Source: Gammaproteobacteria bacterium 42_54_T18
Lineage (GTDB): Bacteria; Pseudomonadota; Gammaproteobacteria; Pseudomonadales; Ketobacteraceae
Length of the DNA stretch: 64,000 nt
Assembly (NCBI GenBank): GCA_002163245.1
Contig: MAAL01000182.1
Span: forward strand, 1 to 64,000
Reading direction: 5' to 3'
Numbering within the stretch: position 1 is the first letter of the stretch; every line of letters starts with the position of its first letter. A model generated the notes under the pieces. It ran no database searches and was not told where the DNA came from. It saw only the letters and a list, made by a program, of their open reading frames with translations. This document shows, one piece after another, positions 55,079-62,740 of the stretch. The position numbers were made by a program, and so were the translations under genes.

Positions 55079-56086
55079 ATGCCCGTAACTCACTGTATTG
55101 CCCACGAAATCACTCGACACAACGCTGAAGAAACCGCCAAAGTTAACTACCGAAGCGATGAAATGGCCGTCGAAGACAACACAAATCAGCTACTGGAAGA
55201 GCTAAAATCCGTATTTACCAGCCGCTCCAGTAAGCGTTATGGACAATTTAGTGACTCAAGTGCTGATTCACCACTGCCCGCATGGACTAAAGAGTACCTA
55301 GAAGGCCGAATCCCCTTTTTAACGCTAACCAAAAATGCAACTGAACTGTTTGTTGAGATGCTTGACAGTACCCCGACACCTTTTTTTGGTCATTTATTGT
55401 TTGTCGAAGAAGAAACCGCAAACTTCCGTTGGTTGCATATATTCCACTTACAACACCAACCCGGCCTCCTCATAAACAGTCGTTTAGAAATTACTGAAAC
55501 CGAGTATGCAGACATTGCCCACATGGGCTTCGGTGCACGTATTAACCTTTCGCTGCTCATTGAAAACAGCTCGGAGAAATACGTCACATTATCCAAGGGT
55601 CGTGGAGAACGTGTTATTCAAGAGCTACTAGGCGACTTCATCGGTTTTATGGATACCGTTGATATTACCGAAGATACCAACGAATTTATCAATATCGTTG
55701 AAGCTTACTCTGAAAAGATGCCTGAAGATGCGGGGCAAGAATATAAAAGCCGCGTGGTAGATTACTGCATTGAGCAAGGTAAAATTGGCGAACCTGTCGT
55801 GTATAAAGACTTATCACATTACATTGACGAAGAAGCACCTGAGCAATTTGAAACCTTTGCCCAAGCACAACAGGAAGAAAGGGAGTACAGCCCTAAAGCT
55901 GAATTTATCCCTGATAGAAAGAGTCTAAAACGTTACGTCACTTATAGCGGCAGGAATAAAGATATCAGCTTAAGCTTTGCTTCCAAATTGCTAGGGGAAG
56001 ACATTCAATTTGACCGAAACAATGAAACCATTACGATTAAAAACCTCCCCAAAAGCCTATTAAAGCAGTTAAAGGAACAGTTCTGA
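55079..56086 (+). CDS. yejK: Nucleoid-associated protein YejK (NdpA family)
   Basis: This is a 335-aa cytoplasmic protein of the YejK/NdpA family. It opens with CIAHEITRHNAEETAKVNYR, has FFGHLLFVEEETANFRWLHI and RINLSLLIENSSEKYVTLSK, and ends with a short positively charged stretch (KNLPKSLLKQLKEQF). Family members are found in the spermidine nucleoid fraction and bind DNA or associate with topoisomerase IV. The ribosome site is weak. It is monocistronic and converges on a crotonase gene 19 bp away. Confidence 0.92.
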   Translation: MPVTHCIAHEITRHNAEETAKVNYRSDEMAVEDNTNQLLEELKSVFTSRSSKRYGQFSDSSADSPLPAWTKEYLEGRIPFLTLTKNATELFVEMLDSTPTPFFGHLLFVEEETANFRWLHIFHLQHQPGLLINSRLEITETEYADIAHMGFGARINLSLLIENSSEKYVTLSKGRGERVIQELLGDFIGFMDTVDITEDTNEFINIVEAYSEKMPEDAGQEYKSRVVDYCIEQGKIGEPVVYKDLSHYIDEEAPEQFETFAQAQQEEREYSPKAEFIPDRKSLKRYVTYSGRNKDISLSFASKLLGEDIQFDRNNETITIKNLPKSLLKQLKEQF

Positions 56087-56105
56087 TCTAACTGGACGAA
56101 TACCT

Positions 56106-56903
56106 CTACAAACGCCGCTTCCCGTATTCAAAGGGCTTTTTCGAAAGATTCTTACTGGCAGCGGCGATTTGATTCCAGCGCCCAATCAATTTCTTCTGCA
56201 GGCTTGTTTCAAGGTTAAGTGCCGTTTTCTCATCTGCGACCCAAGTATCATTAAATAACTGCTTAGCGGCTGCCACTGCATCCGGTGATCGTTCTGCAAT
56301 TTCATTAGCCAGGTCAAAGGCCTCTTCAAGAGGTGTATCCGTTACCCGAGTAACCAAACCTAATTCCTTTGCCTCAACACCAGAAAATAACCGCCCTGTC
56401 ATCGTCAGCTCTTTAGCAACATCAATGGAGACGAGTTCTCGCAACGTTACACTCGCCGACATATCAGGTATCAACCCCCACTTGATTTCCATAACGGAAA
56501 GCTCAGCACCGGGCGTTACAAAACGAAAATCTGCCCCCAGCGCAATTTGTAATCCACCGCCATAACATTTACCATGTACCACTGCAATAACGGGTACTGA
56601 CAACTGACGCCAACAAAATGCGACCTCTTGTGCCAAGTTAATGTACGTCAATCCAGGTTTAACCAGCAGCTTCCCAATGAGTAGAGGGTTTTTCTTTATT
56701 CCCGAGATATCCAATCCTGCGCTAAATGCTTCCCCCGCGGCTTTGATAATCACAGCCCGGATTTGCTTGTTTTTACGAATACGCTTGGCTGCACTAATCA
56801 AGCCATCAAACATCGCCATATCAAGACCGTTATATTTTTCTGGTCGGTTAAGCGTAACAATAGCAATATGGTTTTCGATGGATAACAGTACACGATCAGA
56901 CAT
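56106..56903 (-). CDS. Enoyl-CoA hydratase/isomerase (crotonase) family protein
   Basis: This is a 265-aa protein with the crotonase fold. RPEKYNGLDMAMFDGLI opens the domain, AFSAGLDISGIKK forms the CoA oxyanion loop, and KCYGGGLQIALGADFRFV forms the second. It contains MEIKWGLIPDMSASVTLREL at the usual position of the catalytic acids: where short-chain hydratases have two Glu, here Asp follows, which suits isomerases of the delta3,5-delta2,4 type. AAAGGGGAC precedes the ATG. It appears monocistronic. Confidence 0.88.
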   Translation of the reverse strand: MSDRVLLSIENHIAIVTLNRPEKYNGLDMAMFDGLISAAKRIRKNKQIRAVIIKAAGEAFSAGLDISGIKKNPLLIGKLLVKPGLTYINLAQEVAFCWRQLSVPVIAVVHGKCYGGGLQIALGADFRFVTPGAELSVMEIKWGLIPDMSASVTLRELVSIDVAKELTMTGRLFSGVEAKELGLVTRVTDTPLEEAFDLANEIAERSPDAVAAAKQLFNDTWVADEKTALNLETSLQKKLIGRWNQIAAASKNLSKKPFEYGKRRL

Positions 56904-57135
56904 AACAGTCCCCTTTAACAGGATAATTCAATTAACAAAAATATTTCAACAGCGGTAATACCGGGCCCTTATACCGCATAGTTACAGGGATTACTATTGC
57001 ACTAACGCCTGAACCGACTTTTTGGCAGTTCCTGCTAGGATACTTCACAGAATTTGGCATATTCTGACCTATTGATTTTAGTGAGTTTAAGGTACCCTCG
57101 AATGCTTATATGTAACGTAAGAACGGATCTAAATA

Positions 57136-57615
57136 ATGAATAAAAAAGCGCCTCATAAAAAATCATCCCAGAAAAAACCTACAGGCAAAATCACAACGCT
57201 CCTGGCTACCCTCCTTACAACCTTCGGTCTTTCCGGTTGTGCAGGTACTTCGCCAACAAACTTGGGGGTTAACGACAATCGATTAGCTCCCTGCCCAAGC
57301 TCACCCAACTGCGTCGGTAGTTATGATAAGGATGAAGGGCACGCAATCTCCCCGATTCCATTATCTGGCTCAATAGAAGACACTAAAACAGCATTACTCG
57401 CTGCACTTAAAACAATGGGCGCGAAGGTTATATCAACTCAAGGCCAGTACATTCGAAGTGAATTCACCTCAAGCTTGATGGGTTTTGTGGACGATGTAGA
57501 GTTTTATATTGAAGCCTCTGGTATTCAGGTACGCTCGGCTTCTCGACTAGGCCATTCTGACTTCGGAGCTAACCGTAAACACATCGAAAGCATACGCTTA
57601 GCACTCCACCCCTAA
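57136..57615 (+). CDS. DUF1499-family lipoprotein
   Basis: This is a 159-aa protein with a long Lys-rich N-region, a hydrophobic core and the lipobox GLSGC (Cys35). The mature part is DUF1499: CPSSPNCVGSYDKDE, then SSLMGFVDDVEFYIEASGI and SASRLGHSDFGANRKHIESI. This family is widespread in envelope proteins; its function is unknown. It should be an outer-membrane lipoprotein on the periplasmic face. It converges on cheV with 16 bp between. Confidence 0.88.
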   Translation: MNKKAPHKKSSQKKPTGKITTLLATLLTTFGLSGCAGTSPTNLGVNDNRLAPCPSSPNCVGSYDKDEGHAISPIPLSGSIEDTKTALLAALKTMGAKVISTQGQYIRSEFTSSLMGFVDDVEFYIEASGIQVRSASRLGHSDFGANRKHIESIRLALHP

Positions 57616-57631
57616 CATTAAACACTTAGTG

Positions 57632-58579
57632 CTAACTCCCGATAGGGAACTTCTCTCGATAAGCTCGCACTTGTTCCTGCACTGCTTCGGCGAGTTTATC
57701 GGGTTCAAATTTTGATAAAAAATTATCGCAACCAACCTTTTCTACCATCGCCTGATTAAACGCACCACTTAATGAGGTGTGTAAAATAACATGAAGATCT
57801 TTAAGTCGTGGATCATTTCTAATTTCAGTGGTGAACCGATAACCATCCATTTCTGGCATCTCAGCATCAGTTATGACTAATACAAAGCGTTTCATCATAT
57901 CCACGCCTTCATCTGCAATCTGTTTAAGCATCGCTAACGCCTGAGCTCCATCCCTAGCACTGGTTACCGTTAACCCTATCTGCTCTACCGTTTCTTTTAC
58001 CTGAGCCAAGCCCACCGTCGAATCATCAACAGCAAACACGTCTAACCCCGCTGCAAGCGTTTGAATGTCTTCGTGTAACACACCTTCAGAGATAGCTGTA
58101 TTACAAGGTGCAATTTCCTGTAATACTTTTTCAACATCAATAACTTCAACAATCTTATCATTTACTTTAGTAATCGCGGTAAGGTAATGATCTCGCCCAG
58201 CCCCTTTTGGGGGTGGCATAATATCCTCCCAGTTCATATTAACGATATGATCAACACTTTTCACCATAAACGCCTGAACCGTCATATTATATTCTGCAAT
58301 GATAATATTGCAGTGCTCCCTTTCTGATAGCGGCGGCATGCCAATAGCTTGCCCTAAATCGATAACCGGAATAGTAACGCCTCTCGCGTGAGTAACACCA
58401 ACAACACAAGGGTGACTATTTGGCAACATAGTCAACTTGGGCATCACCTGAACTTCTTGTATCTTAAACACATTGATGGCAAAAATTTGCCCGCGCTCCA
58501 GCCGAAACATTAAAATTTCCAACCGGTTTTCACCTACCAACTGGGTACGCTGATCTACCGTATCGAGTACACTTGCCAT
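57632..58579 (-). CDS. cheV: Chemotaxis coupling protein CheV
   Basis: This is a 315-aa protein with a CheW domain (about 10-165, with VQVMPKLTMLPNSHPCVVGV) and a C-terminal receiver domain (about 185-310). The phosphoacceptor Asp is in VLVITDAEMPEMDGYRF. It couples chemoreceptors to CheA and tunes signalling by its own phosphorylation. It fits the receptor at 8.8 kb and the receptor-like protein at 61.7 kb. AGGA precedes the ATG. No flagellar genes accompany it here. Confidence 0.93.
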   Translation of the reverse strand: MASVLDTVDQRTQLVGENRLEILMFRLERGQIFAINVFKIQEVQVMPKLTMLPNSHPCVVGVTHARGVTIPVIDLGQAIGMPPLSEREHCNIIIAEYNMTVQAFMVKSVDHIVNMNWEDIMPPPKGAGRDHYLTAITKVNDKIVEVIDVEKVLQEIAPCNTAISEGVLHEDIQTLAAGLDVFAVDDSTVGLAQVKETVEQIGLTVTSARDGAQALAMLKQIADEGVDMMKRFVLVITDAEMPEMDGYRFTTEIRNDPRLKDLHVILHTSLSGAFNQAMVEKVGCDNFLSKFEPDKLAEAVQEQVRAYREKFPIGS

Positions 58580-58836
58580 TACACTATTTTCCTAAACACA
58601 ATCAAACATAATATGAGTGTAGACGGTGACGCTGTATTTAGCTGAATATTCATACACCGACATCGTTATAGCAAATCGAGATATAAACCCCCATATTTAC
58701 CCCTAAGAACATTTCTAAAACACCCAAAATAATGAAAAATAAACAGACAAACTTACTATCACTTGCTCTAAATCCGCTAGACTTATTTCATAGATAACGT
58801 CATCCGCCCCCTTTAGTCTCACATATAAGCTAACCA

Positions 58837-60075
58837 ATGGATTCAGAAAACGTATTACTCGCCCGCCAACCCATATATGATGACAACCTTTCTGTTGTTG
58901 CCTATGAACTTCTGTTTCGTCCGTCAAAAGCAGATCAACATAGTGACAACCAAGAAAACCAAGCTGACTGGGACGGTGACAAAGCAACGTCTCAGGTCAT
59001 TATCAATGCTATGGCAGAGATCGGCTTACATTCGGCAGCGGACAACAAACCCGCATTTATAAACTTCACCCAACGTTGGTTAGAGTCCCCTCCTCCTTTT
59101 GACAAAAAAGCGGTTACCATCGAGCTCCTTGAGTGCATCAAACCATCACCCAGCGTGATTGAATCCGTTCAATCACTAGTAAAAGACGGTTACACCGTTG
59201 CTTTAGATGATTTTGAGTTTGGCGAAGAGTGGATACCATTACTTGAGTTAGTGCAAATTGTAAAAGTAGACGTTCTCGTGCACACCGGTGAAAAGCTGGA
59301 AGCTCTGATCAAACAGCTAGAACCTTTCCAAGTAAAGCTTCTAGCTGAAAAAGTAGAGAACTATGCCGTATACGAACATTGCAAAGAACTCGGTTTTGTC
59401 ATGTTTCAAGGGTACTTCTTTTGCCGCCCTCAAAACATCACAGGCACCGCAATTCCAGCCAATAAGCTAGTCGTTATGAAGCTGCTGGCGGAGTTACAAA
59501 AACCAGACGTCGAAATAGCAGACCTGGAAAGCCTTATCACTAATGACCCCTCACTTAGCATCAAACTATTACGTATATTTGATTCCGCCGCGTTCACTTT
59601 ACGTTCTAAAGTGGACAGTGTTCGAAAAGCCATCGTGTTATTTGGGTTAAAACAACTAAGATCCTGGGCCAGTGTTATTGCACTATCCCAACTTTCGGAC
59701 AAACCGAATGAATTAATCATCACAACGCTGACTCGGGCCAAAATGATGGAGACGATGGCCAGCCATATTCCCGGGGCTAATCCTGATAGTTTTTTTACTG
59801 CCGGATTATTTTCAACTATCGATGCATTTTTCGACCAAACTAAAGACGTCATCTTTAACTCACTCCCCCTTGATGAGAGCATAACCAACGCCTTGTTAAA
59901 GTTTGAAGGTGAGATGGGTATTTCATTACGTAATGTTATCCGCCAAGAACAAGGGCAATGGGACCAGATCGAATGGGATTACCTGGCATTATATGAAATA
60001 GATGAAAACCGTATAGAAACCATCTACCTAGATGCGTTAAAATGGGCTGGAGAAATAGTGCGATCGCTTATATAG
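58837..60075 (+). CDS. EAL-HDOD domain protein (YuxH type)
   Basis: This is a 412-aa cytoplasmic protein. The N-terminal EAL domain is degenerate: it begins LARQPIYDDNLSVVAYELLF, and the expected EAL and DDFGTG motifs appear as YELLF and LDDFEFGEEW, so phosphodiesterase activity is doubtful. The C-terminal HDOD domain (about 200-400, DPSLSIKLLRIFDSAAFTLR) lacks HD catalytic residues. Proteins of this plan act as signalling adaptors, some binding c-di-GMP. It ends 5 bp before the TatD start, so they may be cotranscribed. Confidence 0.88.
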   Translation: MDSENVLLARQPIYDDNLSVVAYELLFRPSKADQHSDNQENQADWDGDKATSQVIINAMAEIGLHSAADNKPAFINFTQRWLESPPPFDKKAVTIELLECIKPSPSVIESVQSLVKDGYTVALDDFEFGEEWIPLLELVQIVKVDVLVHTGEKLEALIKQLEPFQVKLLAEKVENYAVYEHCKELGFVMFQGYFFCRPQNITGTAIPANKLVVMKLLAELQKPDVEIADLESLITNDPSLSIKLLRIFDSAAFTLRSKVDSVRKAIVLFGLKQLRSWASVIALSQLSDKPNELIITTLTRAKMMETMASHIPGANPDSFFTAGLFSTIDAFFDQTKDVIFNSLPLDESITNALLKFEGEMGISLRNVIRQEQGQWDQIEWDYLALYEIDENRIETIYLDALKWAGEIVRSLI

Positions 60076-60080
60076 GCTTT

Positions 60081-60914
60081 ATGTATAATTCTATTTGTAT
60101 TTACGTCCACACTTTAAAATACGGTCCCTCCCTTGTGATAGATATTGGCATAAACTTTACCGACAAAGCGTTTAGCAAAGACTTGTCTGAGTGTGTGTGT
60201 TCAGCTCTCGCAGCGGATGTCACCCAAATGATTGTCACTGGCACAGACATCAAGGGCTCCCAACAGGCCGCACAACTCGCAGAAGCATACCCTGAGTCAT
60301 TATATTCTACCGCTGGTGTTCACCCTCATCACGCCAAAGATTGGCAATTCAGCGACTATGAATCATTAAAAAAACTGGCAAAATTAGACCAAGTTATTGC
60401 TATAGGCGAAGCAGGTCTAGATTTTAATCGTGACTTCTCCCCCCGCAACCAACAAGAAGCTGTATTTCAATTTCAAATACACCTTGCTATAGAGCTAAAT
60501 CTACCACTATTTTTGCACGAAAGAGATGCACACAAACGCCAACGAATGATTCTACAGGAATACAGCAACAAACTCCCCAACACCGTCATTCACTGCTTTA
60601 CTGGGGACAAAACAGCCCTATTTAACTATCTCGATTTAGGCTGCTATATTGGAATTACCGGCTGGGTGTGTGATGAAAGACGAGGAAAAGAACTACAAAC
60701 GTTAGTTAAACAAATACCCAAAGATCGATTAATGATTGAAACAGACGGGCCTTACTTACTTCCAAGAAACATCAAACCAAAACCAAAATCCCGTCGCAAC
60801 GAACCCAAATACCTACCCCACATTGCCAACACCATCGCTCAATTACGAGGGGAAACGGTTGAGGCCTTCACTTTACAAACAACAAACAATACAAAGCACT
60901 TCTTCTCAATATAA
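60081..60914 (+). CDS. TatD-family metal-dependent DNase/hydrolase
   Basis: This is an amidohydrolase-fold protein of about 277 aa. The conserved parts are VIDIGINFTDKAF, AGVHPHHAKDW, IGEAGLDFNRDFSPRNQQ (metal Glu), LFLHERDAH, VIHCFTGD and MIETDGPYLLPRN. TatD proteins have 3'-5' DNase activity. The start is uncertain: the ATG at 60081 with AGGC upstream gives an N-terminal extension of about 18 residues before the usual start, and a GTG at 60135 would give the normal form. An ATG at 60042 overlaps the EAL-HDOD gene. Confidence 0.9.
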   Translation: MYNSICIYVHTLKYGPSLVIDIGINFTDKAFSKDLSECVCSALAADVTQMIVTGTDIKGSQQAAQLAEAYPESLYSTAGVHPHHAKDWQFSDYESLKKLAKLDQVIAIGEAGLDFNRDFSPRNQQEAVFQFQIHLAIELNLPLFLHERDAHKRQRMILQEYSNKLPNTVIHCFTGDKTALFNYLDLGCYIGITGWVCDERRGKELQTLVKQIPKDRLMIETDGPYLLPRNIKPKPKSRRNEPKYLPHIANTIAQLRGETVEAFTLQTTNNTKHFFSI

Positions 60915-60927
60915 CCAATAAAAAGCA

Positions 60928-61662
60928 TTACTGCGATACAGCAATACCGACGTCCAAATTCTCAAACCAATTTAAAAATTGATTAACCGATTCCCCAACG
61001 AAAATACGCCCATGCTGCGGCACCATCATATCAATGTCTAATGCTCGCACTCGTCGCACCCAATTAATCTTTGCCTCATTTGAAGGCATCCAACGCTGAT
61101 GAAACAGCTTCATTTTCGGAATATGCTCATTAAAATCACCAACTTCTAGTGGCGCTTCTGGTGCTTCTAAACACGCACCAACATCTCCACTAAAAAGAAT
61201 TTTGGCTTTTGGATCATATACATTAAAGTTGCCAGAAGAATGCAGATAATGTGCCGGGATAAATTGAAGGTCAACATCCCCAACCCGTACTGACCCACCC
61301 TCATCACGAATCGGTTCAAACTTGATAGAGCTCATCCCAAAATGTCGAATAAAGCCGTCCCACAACCAAGAGCAATGTATCGTCGCATCCACTAATACCT
61401 GATCCCATAAACCTAATGATGAAATAATGTCAGGGTCTTGGTGAGAAGCAAATAACGTTTTAATATTCTCAATCGGTACAAATTTAAGAGCCGCAGCCAA
61501 CATAGGCGCAAACAACTCAATTCCACCAGGATCCAAAAGAATCGCCTCATCGCCGCTAACAATCATGAACTGATTGGAATCGATGATTTTTTCCGGCTTA
61601 TCCTTATCACGACCAAACATTATCCATTGATGATCACCCTGATAAATTACCCTTGATAACAT
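60928..61662 (-). CDS. Di-iron oxygen-binding protein, ODP/flavodiiron-like MBL fold
   Basis: This is a 244-aa stand-alone metallo-beta-lactamase-fold domain like the di-iron part of flavodiiron proteins, with no flavodoxin domain. Ligand residues are readable: H74-x-D76-x-D78 (SHQDPDIISSLGLW), H141 with GNF (LHSSGNFNVYD), D160 in FSGDVG and H217 in VPQHGRIF. Asp at the second position and the SHQDPD/SGNF motifs match the ODP group, one member of which senses oxygen for chemotaxis in Treponema. Two cotranscribed genes upstream encode a receptor-tip-like protein and a glutaredoxin-like protein, so a sensor role is favoured over a lactamase or hydrolase role. Confidence 0.85.
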   Translation of the reverse strand: MLSRVIYQGDHQWIMFGRDKDKPEKIIDSNQFMIVSGDEAILLDPGGIELFAPMLAAALKFVPIENIKTLFASHQDPDIISSLGLWDQVLVDATIHCSWLWDGFIRHFGMSSIKFEPIRDEGGSVRVGDVDLQFIPAHYLHSSGNFNVYDPKAKILFSGDVGACLEAPEAPLEVGDFNEHIPKMKLFHQRWMPSNEAKINWVRRVRALDIDMMVPQHGRIFVGESVNQFLNWFENLDVGIAVSQ

Positions 61663-61696
61663 ATCTAACCCTATCTACGCCCAGAAAGCGTTCTCT

Positions 61697-62356
61697 TTAA
61701 GTGTATGCGTTCAGTAACGAGACTGACTTAGCGACATGATTTTTAATTTCGCTAGCCTGGTCCTGAATACTATTGGCCATTTGCATCAAGCCCTCCTTGA
61801 ACTCCCCGGTTTGTTGCGCTTCTAAACGTGACGTCACGGCAATAACATCAATCGCTCTCATATTGCGCTGCACTTCATCCAGCTGTTCATATAACTCTTT
61901 TAATAACACCTGAAACCCATCTGACAAATGCTCAAGTTCGGCCTCAACCTTAACCCCAAGCTGCGCAACTGTGCGGGCTGATTCGGGGTCATCCATCATA
62001 TCCCTTGCACGCTCCACTTGAGTAACAACAGCACTGGTTCGCCACTCAGTTACTGATACCATCGATAACTGAACCGCAGTTATATTTATCGAGCGGGCCA
62101 ATGTGATAGTTTTACTCGCCAGCTCATCATAATAACTGGAAATTACCGACAACCCAGCAGCCTGGCTTCCGGCTCTTAACACAATAGCGGCAGCATTTTT
62201 GGCAGATATAGTCAGTTGTTTTGCAACCACCTCCGCATGAAATAACTCTGCAGCGACCGTTGCGGCAGCAATAGTTAGTTTGGTGTGGTCAATCTGTTGC
62301 ATTATCGCTCTCTTAACACTGCCATCCTTATTCTCTATTTTTATAGTAGTTGACAT
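61697..62356 (-). CDS. Soluble protein with a degenerate chemoreceptor hairpin tip
   Basis: This is a 219-aa all-helical protein without membrane segments. Residues 52-80 align gaplessly with the tip of methyl-accepting chemotaxis proteins: N54, R61-A62-G63, G68, V71 and L79-A80 sit at the canonical spacing (AKNAAAIVLRAGSQAAG), but the Glu residues that contact the kinase are lost. The tip is near the N-terminus and a long helix (81-219) follows, unlike a normal receptor. The ATG at 62356 lies directly after GAGG; an ATG at 62302 has a better-spaced AGAGAG. It lies 34 bp before the ODP gene and 11 bp after the glutaredoxin-like gene, forming an operon. Confidence 0.7.
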   Translation of the reverse strand: MSTTIKIENKDGSVKRAIMQQIDHTKLTIAAATVAAELFHAEVVAKQLTISAKNAAAIVLRAGSQAAGLSVISSYYDELASKTITLARSINITAVQLSMVSVTEWRTSAVVTQVERARDMMDDPESARTVAQLGVKVEAELEHLSDGFQVLLKELYEQLDEVQRNMRAIDVIAVTSRLEAQQTGEFKEGLMQMANSIQDQASEIKNHVAKSVSLLNAYT

Positions 62357-62367
62357 CCTCGGGTTTG

Positions 62368-62628
62368 CTATCCATCAGTAAATAAAACCCTATTCACAAA
62401 TTCTATTAGGTCATCCTCATTAAATGGCCAACCCAATTCATCTCCTGTTCGTTGTACTTTCAAGACAGGAATACGAACACCATACAGCTCAATTAACTCA
62501 TCTGAATCCGCTATATCAATAATAACCTTCTCAAAATAATCAGGGCTTAACGCGGCGTCTATCACCCTCAAAGCCAAATCACAAAGGTGGCACGCAGAGG
62601 TACTATAAACACATAGCACTTCTTTCAT
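62368..62628 (-). CDS. Glutaredoxin-like protein (DUF836 type)
   Basis: This is an 86-aa thioredoxin-fold protein with one CxxC: STSACHLCDLALRVI (Cys14, Cys17), a cis-Pro loop in RIPVLKV, and an ELGWPF end typical of the DUF836 glutaredoxin-like group. It may donate or accept electrons or act as a thiol switch. GGAGG precedes the ATG. It is the first gene of the three-gene operon with the receptor-tip protein and ODP, making a redox partner role plausible. Confidence 0.88.
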   Translation of the reverse strand: MKEVLCVYSTSACHLCDLALRVIDAALSPDYFEKVIIDIADSDELIELYGVRIPVLKVQRTGDELGWPFNEDDLIEFVNRVLFTDG

Positions 62629-62663
62629 TTATCTATCCTCCTGTTCCATAAATAAAAAGTATA

Positions 62664-62726
62664 AATAAAAAACACCCAATAAAAAAGGCAGTATATCACT
62701 GCCTTTTTTATTGGGTGTTTTTTATT
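62664..62726. terminator. 29-bp perfect inverted repeat, bidirectional terminator
   Basis: Arms at 62664-62692 and 62698-62726 are perfectly complementary over 29 bp with a 5-nt loop. The stem includes CACCCAAT/ATTGGGTG and GGCAGT/ACTGCC blocks separated by A/T runs. It lies between the glutaredoxin operon and the gene to its right, whose transcript it should end. Confidence 0.9.
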
Positions 62727-62740
62727 GTCTAATATCGCTA

